This document shows positions 1-7,505 of a stretch of DNA of 46,987 nt, piece by piece (position 1 is the first letter of the stretch; each line of letters starts with the position of its first letter). A program made the position numbers and the translations under genes. The notes beneath the pieces were generated by a model. The model worked only from the letters and a program-made list of their open reading frames with translations, ran no database searches and had not been told where the DNA came from. The DNA is from Clostridiaceae bacterium (lineage in GTDB: Bacteria > Bacillota > Clostridia > Oscillospirales > Acutalibacteraceae): positions 1-46,987 of the forward strand of contig CAJGCA010000003.1 in the NCBI GenBank assembly GCA_904501705.1, in the 5' to 3' direction.

Positions 1-22
1 GGGGACGGTTCTCTGTGTTGAC
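1..22. repeat. REP-like intergenic repeat fragment at window edge
   Basis: The window opens with GGGGACGGTTCTCTGTG followed by TTGACA. From memory, this phrase recurs in intergenic repeats of gut Clostridia metagenomes, sometimes near REP-type transposases. No second copy is seen in this window, so the call rests on recognition only. Confidence 0.3.
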
Positions 23-62
23 AGATAAAAGCAAGGGGCGGTATCCCCGCCCCCTGCAACGG

Positions 63-126
63 GGTCTGCACAAACCACAAGCGCCGCCGCAGGGGCGAGC
101 ATTGGTCGCCCGTTGGGATTTGCGTA
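63..126 (-). repeat. Dispersed repeat, copy A
   Basis: Read on the minus strand this block contains GCAAATCC, then CGGGCGACC, a GGTC/GCTC-type hairpin, and finally TTGTGGTTTGTGCAGACC. The same blocks in the same order occur on the plus strand at 35707-35759, so the two copies are inverted relative to each other. Copy A has about 10 extra bases between the hairpin and the TTGTGG block. No coding capacity is apparent. Confidence 0.55.
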
Positions 127-190
127 AGCCGTAACGGGTGATTCGTAAACCGCCCCTACGATCTTGATTTCAGGCCGCGCAAACCTAACG

Positions 191-207
191 GGACGGGAGA
201 CCCGTCC
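191..207. repeat. Small hairpin in repeat-rich intergenic DNA
   Basis: GGACGGG-AGA-CCCGTCC forms a perfect 7-bp stem. No T-run follows. It is one of several GC-rich hairpins filling positions 1-240, where I see no gene. Confidence 0.4.
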
Positions 208-244
208 CCTACAAGAGAATTAGCATTTTGCGCAAGCTGTAAAC

Positions 245-288
245 AAAAATCCCGCCTGCACGGCATCAGCCGTGCAGGCGGGATTTTT
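245..288 (-). terminator. Intrinsic terminator of the M23 peptidase gene
   Basis: The arms CCCGCCTGCACGGC (251-264) and GCCGTGCAGGCGGG (269-282) enclose an ATCA loop. The A-run and T-run outside the stem make it usable from either side. It lies just past the stop codon of the minus-strand gene at 296. Confidence 0.85.
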
Positions 289-295
289 ATCGCTG

Positions 296-2059
296 TCAGC
301 GATAAATTCTTCCGGGAGTAACGTAGTTTAAGGGGTTGACGCGCACGCCGTTCTTGAGCACCTCGAAGTGCAGGTGCGGACCCGTCGACTGTCCCGTCGA
401 GCCGATCAGACCGATGGTCTGATTGCGGGACACCGTCTGCCCCTTCACCACCTTGATGGAATTCAGGTGAGCATAGGCGGTGGCGAGCCCGTTCGCGTGC
501 TGAATCTTGACGTAGTAGCCGTAAGCACCGTTCCAGCCGGCATAAACGACCTTACCGCCGTCCGCGGCGCAGGCCGCCTTATTACGCACCGTGACAGGGC
601 CGTTGGCGATATCCAGCGCGTAGTGGCCGCTGCGCCAGCCTCGGGACATATTGCTGCAGATCGGCACCGGCCAGGACATCTTGCCCTTGGTCACGCCGTC
701 GCCGACGACAACCTCACTGCCACTTGCATACACCGGCTTGGTGCCGCGTTCGACAACCTTGGTGACCGGCTGCTTCGTGACCGTCTTGGAGATCGTCTTT
801 CGAGACGTCTCGACACCGTCGATATACGTCACCTCGGCGACGATATCCTGGCTGCCCTCCTGCCCTTGGGTCTTAACCCTCGACCAGGTGATGAGCTGAC
901 TCGTGTTGTTGGTGTACACCGTTTTATAATCGATCTTCTCGGTGTATTTAATGGTCTTGATGACCTTCACCTGCAGAAATGCCTGCGGCTTCTGCACCAC
1001 CAGCTCATCCCCGACACGCACGATATCGGTTTTGGCAAACGCAGGGTTCATCGCCCGCAGCTCGGCAGTGGTCATATTGTTGCGCACCGCAATGGTGCTC
1101 AACGTGTCGCCCGCCTGCACGGCGTAGGTCTTCTTAACCACCGCCTCGGAGGTGAGTTTCGCCTTGAGCGCGGCCGTATCCGTAACCGACGCCGCAGGGA
1201 ACAGTCCCTCCACCATCTTCACGTCCTGAATAAACTCCGCGCGCTGAGAGGAATCGTTCTTATCGTAGCGGCCGTCCTTGAGGCTATCCAGCACGGCGTT
1301 AAGCTCCGTAGACGATTCCATCGCGCCGACAAACGCGCCGTCGACATACAGACCCGTCGCCTCGGCGATCGAATCGCCCGCCGTATGCAGGATCGCGTCA
1401 CACAATTCGCCGTTATCCATCACGGCGTTATCGCCCTTGATGGCGATGGAAAGCTTGGGGCTCGCCTCGACCGAGAAGGAGTTGTCCACGTTGATCACGC
1501 GATTGGTGGCCAACCCCGCCGCCTCGTTGTACACGAGGGCGTTGTCGATATAACCCAGCGGCTCGCCGCGATAAGTCAGCTCCAGACAGAACTTCGTATT
1601 CGCCCACGCGCCGACAGTGACGCAAAACACGATCAGCGCCGCGGCAGGGCCAACGAACAGCCACGCCTTAGCAAGTTGATGCCGATGGCGGCGATAGGCG
1701 CAGGTGATCAACTGCCCCAGACAGGGAAAAACAGCAAACACGCCCTGCTTCGCCGCGACTGCCAGCTCACGCCCCGCAACGGGAAATCCCGTGAGGAAAA
1801 ACTTCCACGCGCGACCGAAACGGCGCACACGGCGGGTGACCGTCCGCCGCCACAGAAGCGTCAGCCACCGACGAAGCGGTGCCGTTGCCGCGACAAGAGC
1901 GCGGCGGGCGCGGTGCAGCCTGCGCAATACCCGCATCCCCATGCCGTAATGGAAGCGGTAGACCGCCTCATTGGCGGCCGCCAGTTTGGCCAGAAATGTG
2001 CTTTTTTTCTTTTTTATATCCGCCGATTTTTTCGGCGCTTTTTTCTGTTTATCAGACAA
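296..2059 (-). CDS. Membrane-anchored LysM-G5-M23 peptidoglycan endopeptidase
   Basis: Predicted 587-residue cell-wall hydrolase tethered to the membrane. In order it has a very basic N-terminal region (about 1-125), one membrane segment (about 130-152), an extracytoplasmic linker, a LysM domain (about 311-355, AGDTLSTIA), a G5 domain (about 363-445) and a C-terminal M23 domain (about 475-580). The zinc and catalytic residues are all visible: H479 and D483 in HYALD, H531 in YAHL, and H562/H564 in GPHLHFEV, so it should be active. The likely start is TTG at 2059, seven bases after GGAGG. An upstream ATG at 2095 has no such site. The role (peptide cross-link cleavage in growth or sporulation) is inferred from family. 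The long Lys/Arg-rich cytoplasmic leader is unusual for this family. Confidence 0.88.
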   Translation of the reverse strand: MSDKQKKAPKKSADIKKKKSTFLAKLAAANEAVYRFHYGMGMRVLRRLHRARRALVAATAPLRRWLTLLWRRTVTRRVRRFGRAWKFFLTGFPVAGRELAVAAKQGVFAVFPCLGQLITCAYRRHRHQLAKAWLFVGPAAALIVFCVTVGAWANTKFCLELTYRGEPLGYIDNALVYNEAAGLATNRVINVDNSFSVEASPKLSIAIKGDNAVMDNGELCDAILHTAGDSIAEATGLYVDGAFVGAMESSTELNAVLDSLKDGRYDKNDSSQRAEFIQDVKMVEGLFPAASVTDTAALKAKLTSEAVVKKTYAVQAGDTLSTIAVRNNMTTAELRAMNPAFAKTDIVRVGDELVVQKPQAFLQVKVIKTIKYTEKIDYKTVYTNNTSQLITWSRVKTQGQEGSQDIVAEVTYIDGVETSRKTISKTVTKQPVTKVVERGTKPVYASGSEVVVGDGVTKGKMSWPVPICSNMSRGWRSGHYALDIANGPVTVRNKAACAADGGKVVYAGWNGAYGYYVKIQHANGLATAYAHLNSIKVVKGQTVSRNQTIGLIGSTGQSTGPHLHFEVLKNGVRVNPLNYVTPGRIYR

Positions 2060-2169
2060 ACATAGGCCTCCTTTATGCCGTTCCGCGGGGTGCAAACGCC
2101 CGCCGAACGCGTTGCACGCAGTCGGTTTCGTTCCACAAAAAAAGATTACAAATCTGTAACCTCTTGCAT

Positions 2170-2198
2170 ATTATACTATTAAATCCGCCAAAAGGCAA
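2170..2198 (-). promoter_or_regulatory. SigA-type promoter for the M23 peptidase gene
   Basis: Minus strand TTGCCT (2193-2198), 17-bp spacer, TATAAT (2170-2175). The -35 box lies inside the hairpin at 2183-2212. Confidence 0.65.
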
Positions 2199-2212
2199 TG
2201 CTTTTGGCGGAT
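2183..2212 (-). terminator. Hairpin after luxS, possible terminator
   Basis: ATCCGCCAAAAG and CTTTTGGCGGAT form a perfect 12-bp stem with a 6-base loop. On the minus strand only a weak TTT follows, so termination of luxS may be partial. The hairpin overlaps the -35 box of the downstream gene. Confidence 0.5.
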
Positions 2213-2274
2213 GTTTGGTTCTTGTTCACAAAATTCTCGGCGGTTTTTGGTGACTATGCCGAGGAAAATTTCCA

Positions 2275-2733
2275 TCATTTCGGGTATTCCAAGCGCTCAA
2301 CGGCATAGTCTTCCAGCACCGCGGCCTGCGCCGCCGCCCAACGCTTCGCCTCGGGCAGATCGTGCTCGAGCCAGTTACCGCACTCCACCTGGGACGCACC
2401 GGGGATCGCCCCGTCAAAGGTGGCGGTAAACGCCATTGCCTCGCGCATCAGCGCGATCGCATCGGCGTGATCAATGCCGCGGACGAGAAAATAAAAGCCC
2501 GTGCGGCAGCCCATCGGACCAAAATAGATGATCCCGTCCTTGTGCGTGCTGTTGCGCACAAAGGTCGCGACCAGATGCTCGATGGTATGCATCGCCGCTG
2601 TCGGGAGATAGGGCGGTGTGTTCGGGCGCACAAAGCGCACGTCGTACGTGATGACGTCCCCGTCCACGCGAGAGATGTACATCCCCGGCAGCAGAGTGTC
2701 GTGGTTGATCTGAAAGCTGGCGATATTTTCCAT
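2275..2733 (-). CDS. luxS: S-ribosylhomocysteine lyase LuxS
   Basis: A 152-residue cytoplasmic metalloenzyme that splits S-ribosylhomocysteine into homocysteine and DPD, the precursor of autoinducer-2, as part of the activated methyl cycle. The metal ligands are present in HTIEH (H49, H53) and at C118, with the catalytic E52 and C76 (GPMGCRTGF). Length fits the family (about 150-160). The ATG at 2733 is preferred because the protein then begins MENIASF as in other LuxS proteins and follows AGGAAGG. The in-frame upstream codons back to 2817 would run through the promoter. The gene stands alone between two promoters. The methionine genes metY-metA are far away at 43.7-45.9 kb. Confidence 0.96.
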   Translation of the reverse strand: MENIASFQINHDTLLPGMYISRVDGDVITYDVRFVRPNTPPYLPTAAMHTIEHLVATFVRNSTHKDGIIYFGPMGCRTGFYFLVRGIDHADAIALMREAMAFTATFDGAIPGASQVECGNWLEHDLPEAKRWAAAQAAVLEDYAVERLEYPK

Positions 2734-2771
2734 AGTGACACGACCTTCCTTCGTGCTATTTGCATATAGGC

Positions 2772-2801
2772 AGTATACCAAATTTGTCGAAAAAATGCAA
2801 C
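2772..2801 (-). promoter_or_regulatory. SigA-type promoter for luxS
   Basis: Minus strand TTGCAT (2796-2801), 17-bp spacer, TATACT (2772-2777), about 40 bases before the luxS start. Confidence 0.75.
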
Positions 2802-2845
2802 CCCGTCCCGCTGACAATGGATTTTTCTGTAAATGGAAAAAAGTG

Positions 2846-2874
2846 TTTGCAAATCGTCTTTTTTGTGCTATACT
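2846..2874 (+). promoter_or_regulatory. SigA-type promoter for the SPETG surface protein
   Basis: TTTGCA (2846-2851), 17-bp spacer, TATACT (2869-2874). It diverges from the luxS promoter. Confidence 0.7.
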
Positions 2875-2913
2875 AATTTTGCATAGACAAATTTTCCATG
2901 GAGGTATAGCAGC

Positions 2914-3426
2914 ATGAAAAAGATTCTTGCTCTGGTTTTAACTTTGGTTCTCATTATAGGTCTGTCCGTTCCGGTGTTCGCGGCGAAGAGCGCCGGCGGC
3001 ACGGTGTATTTCAAGGTCGTCGTCGTTGACGGTAACGACCACAAGGATGCACCTGCCGGCACCACACCCGACAACATCGCTTACAGCACGGTCATCGACG
3101 GCAAGTCGATCAAGGTGAAAGCGAATGCGTCGAAGGGCGACTTCGACGGCTGGGTCATCTACAAGGCCGACGGTAAGCCTGCAGTCAAGGACGTGGACTA
3201 TAAGGTGCTCGGCGCGTTCTCGCTGACCGATCCCGAGATCGAGATCGTCCCGCTTGCCACCATCGTCATCACCGCGAATTACGAAGGCGTCAAGACCGAG
3301 ACCATCCTCGTCAACGACGAGGATGAGTCCCCCGAGACCGGCGACAGCATCGTCGTCGTGCTGTCCGCTGTCGCGCTCATCGCGCTGTGCGGCGCGGTTG
3401 TTGCGAAGAAGCAGCTGGCGAAATAA
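2914..3426 (+). CDS. Small sortase-anchored surface protein (SPETG motif)
   Basis: A 170-residue secreted protein. It has a Sec signal peptide (about 1-23, basic MKK, hydrophobic core, then VFA), a mature region of about 115 residues, and a C-terminal sorting signal: SPETG at 139-143, a hydrophobic stretch and a positive tail (KKQLAK). Clostridioides difficile sortase B is known to use SPxTG/PPxTG motifs, and a class B sortase gene follows directly, so this is a likely local substrate. The mature part has a FDGW and VITANYEG pattern loosely like InlB-type B repeats, but I would not assign a fold. Function unknown. The start follows GGAGG and the gene has its own promoter and terminator. Confidence 0.82.
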   Translation: MKKILALVLTLVLIIGLSVPVFAAKSAGGTVYFKVVVVDGNDHKDAPAGTTPDNIAYSTVIDGKSIKVKANASKGDFDGWVIYKADGKPAVKDVDYKVLGAFSLTDPEIEIVPLATIVITANYEGVKTETILVNDEDESPETGDSIVVVLSAVALIALCGAVVAKKQLAK

Positions 3427-3446
3427 GCAATCTTTTGTAAAGCGGG

Positions 3447-3482
3447 GTCCCGCGATGCAGACGCATCGCGGGACTTTTCTTT
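3447..3482 (+). terminator. Intrinsic terminator after the SPETG protein
   Basis: GTCCCGCGATGC and GCATCGCGGGAC (12-bp stem, AGAC loop) are followed by TTTTCTTT. Confidence 0.85.
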
Positions 3483-3493
3483 CACAACGCCAA

Positions 3494-3522
3494 TTGACAC
3501 GGACACATCGTTGCTTTATAAT
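3494..3522 (+). promoter_or_regulatory. Consensus SigA promoter for the sortase-LCP operon
   Basis: TTGACA (3494-3499), 17-bp spacer, TATAAT (3517-3522): a perfect match in both boxes. It overlaps an upstream in-frame start candidate at 3511, which argues for translation starting at 3556. Confidence 0.9.
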
Positions 3523-3555
3523 AATCCTACAATCACAGAAAGGGGACTTCAGCGT

Positions 3556-4320
3556 ATGGAACAGACGAATAAGCGCAAAACCGGTTGGCGGATCGTGCTC
3601 ATCGCCGCATGCGCGATCGCCGCATTGTGTGTCATCGGCATCATGGCCTACATGCTGCCCCGCTGGCTCTCCCTGAACAGAATCGTCACACCCGCGCCTA
3701 TGCCGACCATCAGCGGGGACGAGCTACCCGACAACCCGATCAATTTCGCCGCTCTGCAGGCGAAAAATCCCGACACTGTCGCGTGGATCCAGATCCCCGG
3801 CACCGTCATCGACTACCCCGTGATGCGCAGCGGAGAAGATCGCGCGGAAAATTTCTACCTCGACCACAACAGCGAAGGGAAATCCCACGTTGCGGGCGCA
3901 ATCTATATGCAAAAGCTCAACGATGCGGATTTTTTCGACCCGAACACGGTGCTGTACGGACACGATATGCGAAACGGCTCGATGTTTGCCGGACTGCACC
4001 GCTACAAGAAAAAGGCCTTCTTCGATGAGCACAGCACCATCACCGTCTACACGCCGGGGCACATCCTCACCTATGAGATCTACTCCGCTTTTGTATACGA
4101 CAACCGCCACATTCTTAATTCCTTTAATTTTTATAACAACGACGATTACGCGGCGTTTCTCCAGCAGACGCTGAACCCCGCCTCGATGACAAGGCAGGTG
4201 CGCGAGGGCGTCTCGGTGACCACCAACGCCCGCATTCTGACGCTGAGTACCTGCACCGGAATTTCCACGCAACGATATCTCGTGGTAGGAGTGCTGACCA
4301 ATGACCAACAAACAAAATAA
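3556..4320 (+). CDS. srtB: Class B sortase
   Basis: A 254-residue membrane-anchored transpeptidase that cuts a sorting motif and joins the substrate to cell wall. There is one N-terminal membrane segment (about 11-33), then the sortase fold. The catalytic triad is visible: H136 in LYGHDM, C233 in TLSTC, R240 in QRYLVV. The WIQIPGT...YPVM and NGSMF segments are typical of class B rather than class A or C. The ATG at 3556 follows AAAGGGG. The next gene starts 20 bp inside its 3' end, indicating an operon with the LCP gene. The likely substrate is the SPETG protein just upstream, an inference from proximity and motif. Confidence 0.92.
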   Translation: MEQTNKRKTGWRIVLIAACAIAALCVIGIMAYMLPRWLSLNRIVTPAPMPTISGDELPDNPINFAALQAKNPDTVAWIQIPGTVIDYPVMRSGEDRAENFYLDHNSEGKSHVAGAIYMQKLNDADFFDPNTVLYGHDMRNGSMFAGLHRYKKKAFFDEHSTITVYTPGHILTYEIYSAFVYDNRHILNSFNFYNNDDYAAFLQQTLNPASMTRQVREGVSVTTNARILTLSTCTGISTQRYLVVGVLTNDQQTK

Positions 4321-5362
4321 ACGCCCGACGCGCCGCCGCATCCTACGGACAGCGCTGATCGTTTCGGCTGCAATCGCGGTGCTCGCACTTGTTCTGGCGA
4401 GCATCTATTATGCACTCTTTTGGCGCGGGCGCGTCTCCTTTCTTGAACGCGATAACAGCATCGACACCCCCGACACCCTCGTCGACAATGCTGAGGACGC
4501 GGGCAAGCTCATCACCTACAAAGGCGAGACCTACCGCTATAACAAATCGGTGATCAGCCTCTTGTTTATGGGGATCGACAAGACCGACATTCAGGCCGGC
4601 GGCGGCTACGGCAAAAACGGGCAGGCGGACAGCCTGTTTCTCGCCACGCTGAACACCGACAACGGCGCCGTTCGCATCATTCCGCTCTCCCGCGAGAGCA
4701 TGGTGGACATCAACCTCTATGACGCCGACGGCAGCTTCATCGGTACTGAGAAGCGTCAGCTTTGCCTCGCCTACGCCTATGGCGCAACCGCACAAGAGAG
4801 CTGCGAAAACACCGTCCGCTCCGTCGGCCGTCTGCTGTACGGAATGCCGATCGATGGCTATATCGCCATCGACTTCAACGGCGTCAAGGCGCTCAACAAG
4901 GCCGTCGGTGGTGTCGAACTGACCGCCCTCGACGATATCAGCGTTTATCACGAGGGGAAACACCACACTCTTGCCATCGGGCAGGCCGTCCGTCTGGATG
5001 ACGTGACCGTTCTCCCCTACCTGCAGAGTCGCGGCGACGATCTTGAGGCGAATAACCGCCGTATGCAACGGCAAAAGCAGTTTTTGGAGGCCTTCATCCG
5101 CATCGCCGCAGACAACGTAAAGAAAAACTTCACCTTGGTTGAAAAATACTACAACGCGGCTAAGCCCTTCGCTGTCAGCGATCTGTCGCTGTCCGAGATC
5201 ACCTATCTCGCGAGCACCTATCTCGTCGGCGGACAGCCCGCCATTGAATACCTGCCTGTCACGGGTAAAAGCCAACTGGAGGGGGAACACGTCGCCTTCG
5301 ACCCCGACGAAACCAGCCTGTACGAAGCCGTACTGGCGGCATTTTACACAAAAGAGAAATAA
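4301..5362 (+). CDS. LytR-CpsA-Psr (LCP) family wall-polymer ligase
   Basis: A 353-residue membrane protein with a short basic cytoplasmic tail, one membrane segment (about 16-42) and an extracellular LCP domain (about 80-280). The LCP signs are the GQADSLFLATLN segment, IPLSRESMVDI and the SRGDD...NNRRMQRQ arginine-rich stretch that binds pyrophosphate of the lipid-linked donor. Known members transfer teichoic acid-like or capsular polymers from undecaprenyl carriers to peptidoglycan. The start at 4301 overlaps the sortase stop and sits behind GTAGGAG, so translation is probably coupled. The pairing with sortase suggests a small surface-attachment operon. The EPS cluster at 18.9-27.1 kb could supply its polymer, but that link is a guess. 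Confidence 0.9.
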   Translation: MTNKQNKRPTRRRILRTALIVSAAIAVLALVLASIYYALFWRGRVSFLERDNSIDTPDTLVDNAEDAGKLITYKGETYRYNKSVISLLFMGIDKTDIQAGGGYGKNGQADSLFLATLNTDNGAVRIIPLSRESMVDINLYDADGSFIGTEKRQLCLAYAYGATAQESCENTVRSVGRLLYGMPIDGYIAIDFNGVKALNKAVGGVELTALDDISVYHEGKHHTLAIGQAVRLDDVTVLPYLQSRGDDLEANNRRMQRQKQFLEAFIRIAADNVKKNFTLVEKYYNAAKPFAVSDLSLSEITYLASTYLVGGQPAIEYLPVTGKSQLEGEHVAFDPDETSLYEAVLAAFYTKEK

Positions 5363-5400
5363 GCGGAAGCTCCCGATTTTTCGGGAGCTTCCGCTTATTT
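5361..5400. terminator. Bidirectional terminator between LCP and folC
   Basis: AAGCGGAAGCTCCCGA (5361-5376) and its complement (5381-5396) around a TTTT loop, with A/T runs outside. It serves convergent genes ending at 5362 and 5405. Confidence 0.88.
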
Positions 5401-5404
5401 ACTC

Positions 5405-6655
5405 TCACAAAGATGCATAGGTGTAAAGGGACCCAAGACAGATCAGAGGAGTATTGTCCGCACGGGAGGCGTCCAGCGCCGCGGCGTACGCCACCCCTGC
5501 CGACGGATAGGCGGTCGACGGCACGCCGAAGCTCTCAAGCAGACGTGCGTAATCCTCTCCCGCCAGCGCGCGGGGATTGTCGGGTGTGAGCACAAAGGCA
5601 CACCCCGCCACCGTCGCGAGCGTGCGCGCAATCGCGTGATAATCCTTATCCTGTAGAACACCCGTCATCACGTACACCTTTTGACTGCCGAAATAGTGGC
5701 GGATGCCATCGACAGCGGCGGTGATGCCCTGCGCGTTGTGTGCGCCGTCGAAGATGATCGGCGGATTGTCCGCGAGCAACTCAAACCGCCCGCGCCAAAC
5801 CACCGTCGCGAGCCCCTCGCGCACCGCGCTCTCGGAGATATCGAGCCCCGCATCACGCAGAATATCCACCGCCGTCAGCACCACCGCGGCGTTGCGCGGC
5901 TGATAGGTACCGAGCAGGTTGAGCTTTACATCCTTATATGCGCCGAAATCGAACACCGCTCCGCTTAAGTCCGCGCGGGTGACGGTCAGCGCGGTATAAT
6001 CCACCTCGTGAAACGCCGAACCGCGCTTTTCGGCGGTGTCCGCGATCACGGCGCGGGCGGCGGCATCCTCCCCGCCGTACAGCACGGGACGGGCGTCCTT
6101 GATGATTCCCGCCTTCTCGGCCGCGATCTTCTCAACCGTATCGCCGAGGAACGCCGTATGATCCAGCGCGATGCCCGTGATGACCGACAACAGCGGATTG
6201 CGAATAACGTTTGTGGAGTCAAGTCGGCCGCCCATTCCCGCCTCCAGCACGACAACGTCACAGTTGTGACGGCGGAAATACAAAAGCGCGATCGCGGTGA
6301 TGAGCTCAAACTCGGTCGGCTTGTCCGCCATCGCGTCGGCGACGGGACGCACAAACGCCGTTAAGTCGGCGAGCTCTTGCTCGTCGATCATCTCGCCATT
6401 AATCATTATCCGCTCGTTAAAGGTCTTAATATACGGGGAGGTAAACAGACCCACCTGATACCCCGCGCTTTTCAGGATCGCCGCGGTCATCGCGCAGAAC
6501 GAGCCCTTGCCGTTGGTGCCCGCCACGTGGACAAACCGCATCCCTTCCTGCGGATTGCCGAGCGCCGCGCACAGCGCCGTGATCCGCTCAAGCCCGGGCT
6601 TGCAAAACGTCCAGTTGACCGAATGGATATAATCGAGTGCTTCCTTATAATTCAT
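5405..6655 (-). CDS. folC: Folylpolyglutamate/dihydrofolate synthase
   Basis: A 416-residue cytoplasmic ATP-dependent ligase that adds glutamate to folates, trapping them in the cell, and in bifunctional members makes dihydrofolate. The P-loop GTNGKGS is near residue 45, with the Mur-ligase-type central domain and a C-terminal domain ending LICLGSLYTYASL. The ATG at 6655 gives MNYKEALDYIH, the normal family start, 8 bases after the folT stop. Extending to 6757 would run into folT. Co-transcription with folT behind a THF riboswitch makes sense because import and polyglutamylation act in sequence. Whether it has dihydrofolate synthase activity is not decidable from the sequence alone. Confidence 0.93.
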   Translation of the reverse strand: MNYKEALDYIHSVNWTFCKPGLERITALCAALGNPQEGMRFVHVAGTNGKGSFCAMTAAILKSAGYQVGLFTSPYIKTFNERIMINGEMIDEQELADLTAFVRPVADAMADKPTEFELITAIALLYFRRHNCDVVVLEAGMGGRLDSTNVIRNPLLSVITGIALDHTAFLGDTVEKIAAEKAGIIKDARPVLYGGEDAAARAVIADTAEKRGSAFHEVDYTALTVTRADLSGAVFDFGAYKDVKLNLLGTYQPRNAAVVLTAVDILRDAGLDISESAVREGLATVVWRGRFELLADNPPIIFDGAHNAQGITAAVDGIRHYFGSQKVYVMTGVLQDKDYHAIARTLATVAGCAFVLTPDNPRALAGEDYARLLESFGVPSTAYPSAGVAYAAALDASRADNTPLICLGSLYTYASL

Positions 6656-6663
6656 TGCGCACC

Positions 6664-7185
6664 TCACAGCATCGCCCGCAGGGCCTTGTTTTTCAGCAGA
6701 GCAACCAACAGCAGGCCCTCCGCCGCGCCGACAATGGCGTAGTTGAGCAGCCGCCACAGCAGCAGTGTCCCGAACGGGATGGTGTAAAACTGCGCGAGAC
6801 CGAAGCTCTTAATCGCCACCGAGCCGAGCAGATGCGCCGCAGCGACTGCGAGCGTCACCCGCAGCGTGTGGGGCAGCTTGCCGCCCACGCGATAGACCGT
6901 ACCGCCGACAAGACCGATCGCCGCCGCGCCGAGGGTGACCAGCGGATTAATCGCGTAACCGACCGCCAGACAGCCGATAAGATCGGCGACCGTACCGACG
7001 AGTGCGCCCGCCAACGGGCCGAACGCCATGCCTGCAAGCAGGATCGGCAGGTTTTCGAGGCTGAAGCGCAACGCTTCGCCCACGGGGAATTGCAGAAATT
7101 TTCCGCACACGATGCTCAGCGCGACGAGCAGCGAACACGCCACCGTCACCCGCAACGGGCGGGGGGTGTTTCCTTTTTTGGACAT
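6664..7185 (-). CDS. folT: ECF transporter folate-binding S component FolT
   Basis: A 173-residue integral membrane protein with about six hydrophobic segments. It follows the ECF S-component pattern: basic N-terminus, a first helix near 14-32, a SLENLPILLAGMAFGPLAG stretch, and a C-terminal pair of helices. It would bind folate outside and deliver it with a shared EcfA/A'/T module, which is not in this window. Folate specificity is supported by the THF riboswitch in the leader and by folC downstream. The start at 7185 lies behind AAAGGAGA. In-frame codons upstream to 7329 fall inside the riboswitch and are not coding. Confidence 0.9.
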   Translation of the reverse strand: MSKKGNTPRPLRVTVACSLLVALSIVCGKFLQFPVGEALRFSLENLPILLAGMAFGPLAGALVGTVADLIGCLAVGYAINPLVTLGAAAIGLVGGTVYRVGGKLPHTLRVTLAVAAAHLLGSVAIKSFGLAQFYTIPFGTLLLWRLLNYAIVGAAEGLLLVALLKNKALRAML

Positions 7186-7192
7186 AAAAAAT

Positions 7193-7235
7193 TCTCCTTT
7201 CCAATCGCCGTCAAGGCAGACCAAAGGAGAGTAGA
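7193..7235 (-). promoter_or_regulatory. Expression platform: anti-SD and anti-anti-SD of folT
   Basis: On the minus strand the folT ribosome binding site AAAGGAGA (7193-7200) is perfectly complementary to TCTCCTTT (7223-7230). The overlapping TCTACTCT (7228-7235) is perfectly complementary to AGAGTAGA (7334-7341) in the 5' strand of the riboswitch. The two pairings exclude each other, which fits ligand-dependent hiding of the ribosome binding site. Confidence 0.7.
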
Positions 7236-7245
7236 AAAACATCCT

Positions 7246-7343
7246 GCAGCGGATGCAACGGCGCATCACAAACCCGCTCGCGGATTTCTCGTTTACGGGC
7301 AACTTCCCATCCCGTAACACTAAGCGCACACCGTCTACTCTGC
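7246..7343 (-). ncRNA. Tetrahydrofolate (THF) riboswitch
   Basis: The minus-strand leader of folT contains the conserved THF aptamer landmarks: 5' GCAGAGTAGAC (7333-7343), a CTTAGTGT segment, an ACGGG...CCCGT hairpin around GATGGGAAGTTG, and the 3' strand TTGCATCCGCTGC ending at 7246. The closing helix GCAG/CTGC brings the ends together. Gene context (folate S component and folC) matches known members. A covariance search (Rfam THF) would confirm it. Confidence 0.9.
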
Positions 7344-7358
7344 AACGATCTGTCCCCT

Positions 7359-7387
7359 ATTGTATACCTGCAAACCGGTTTCGTCAA
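7359..7387 (-). promoter_or_regulatory. SigA-type promoter for folT-folC
   Basis: Minus strand TTGACG (7382-7387), 17-bp spacer, TACAAT (7359-7364). Transcription would begin near 7352, just before the aptamer. Confidence 0.72.
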
Positions 7388-7428
7388 ATACTTTTTTATT
7401 TTGTGTCGATTTCCGTGAATTTTGCCCC

Positions 7429-7456
7429 TTGACTTTACCTGTCATAGTGGTATAAT
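7429..7456 (+). promoter_or_regulatory. SigA-type promoter for the cation/proton antiporter
   Basis: TTGACT (7429-7434), 16-bp spacer, TATAAT (7451-7456), divergent from the folT promoter. Confidence 0.75.
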
Positions 7457-7505
7457 GAGCGCTTGGAAATAGTAATTTTCCTTATGAATGAAAGAAGATG
7501 ACACT

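Noticed and set aside
368..2065. 565-codon open frame on the plus strand inside the M23 gene
   Set aside because: It is the antisense shadow of a GC-rich gene. It has no ribosome binding site and its arginine/histidine-rich translation matches no domain.
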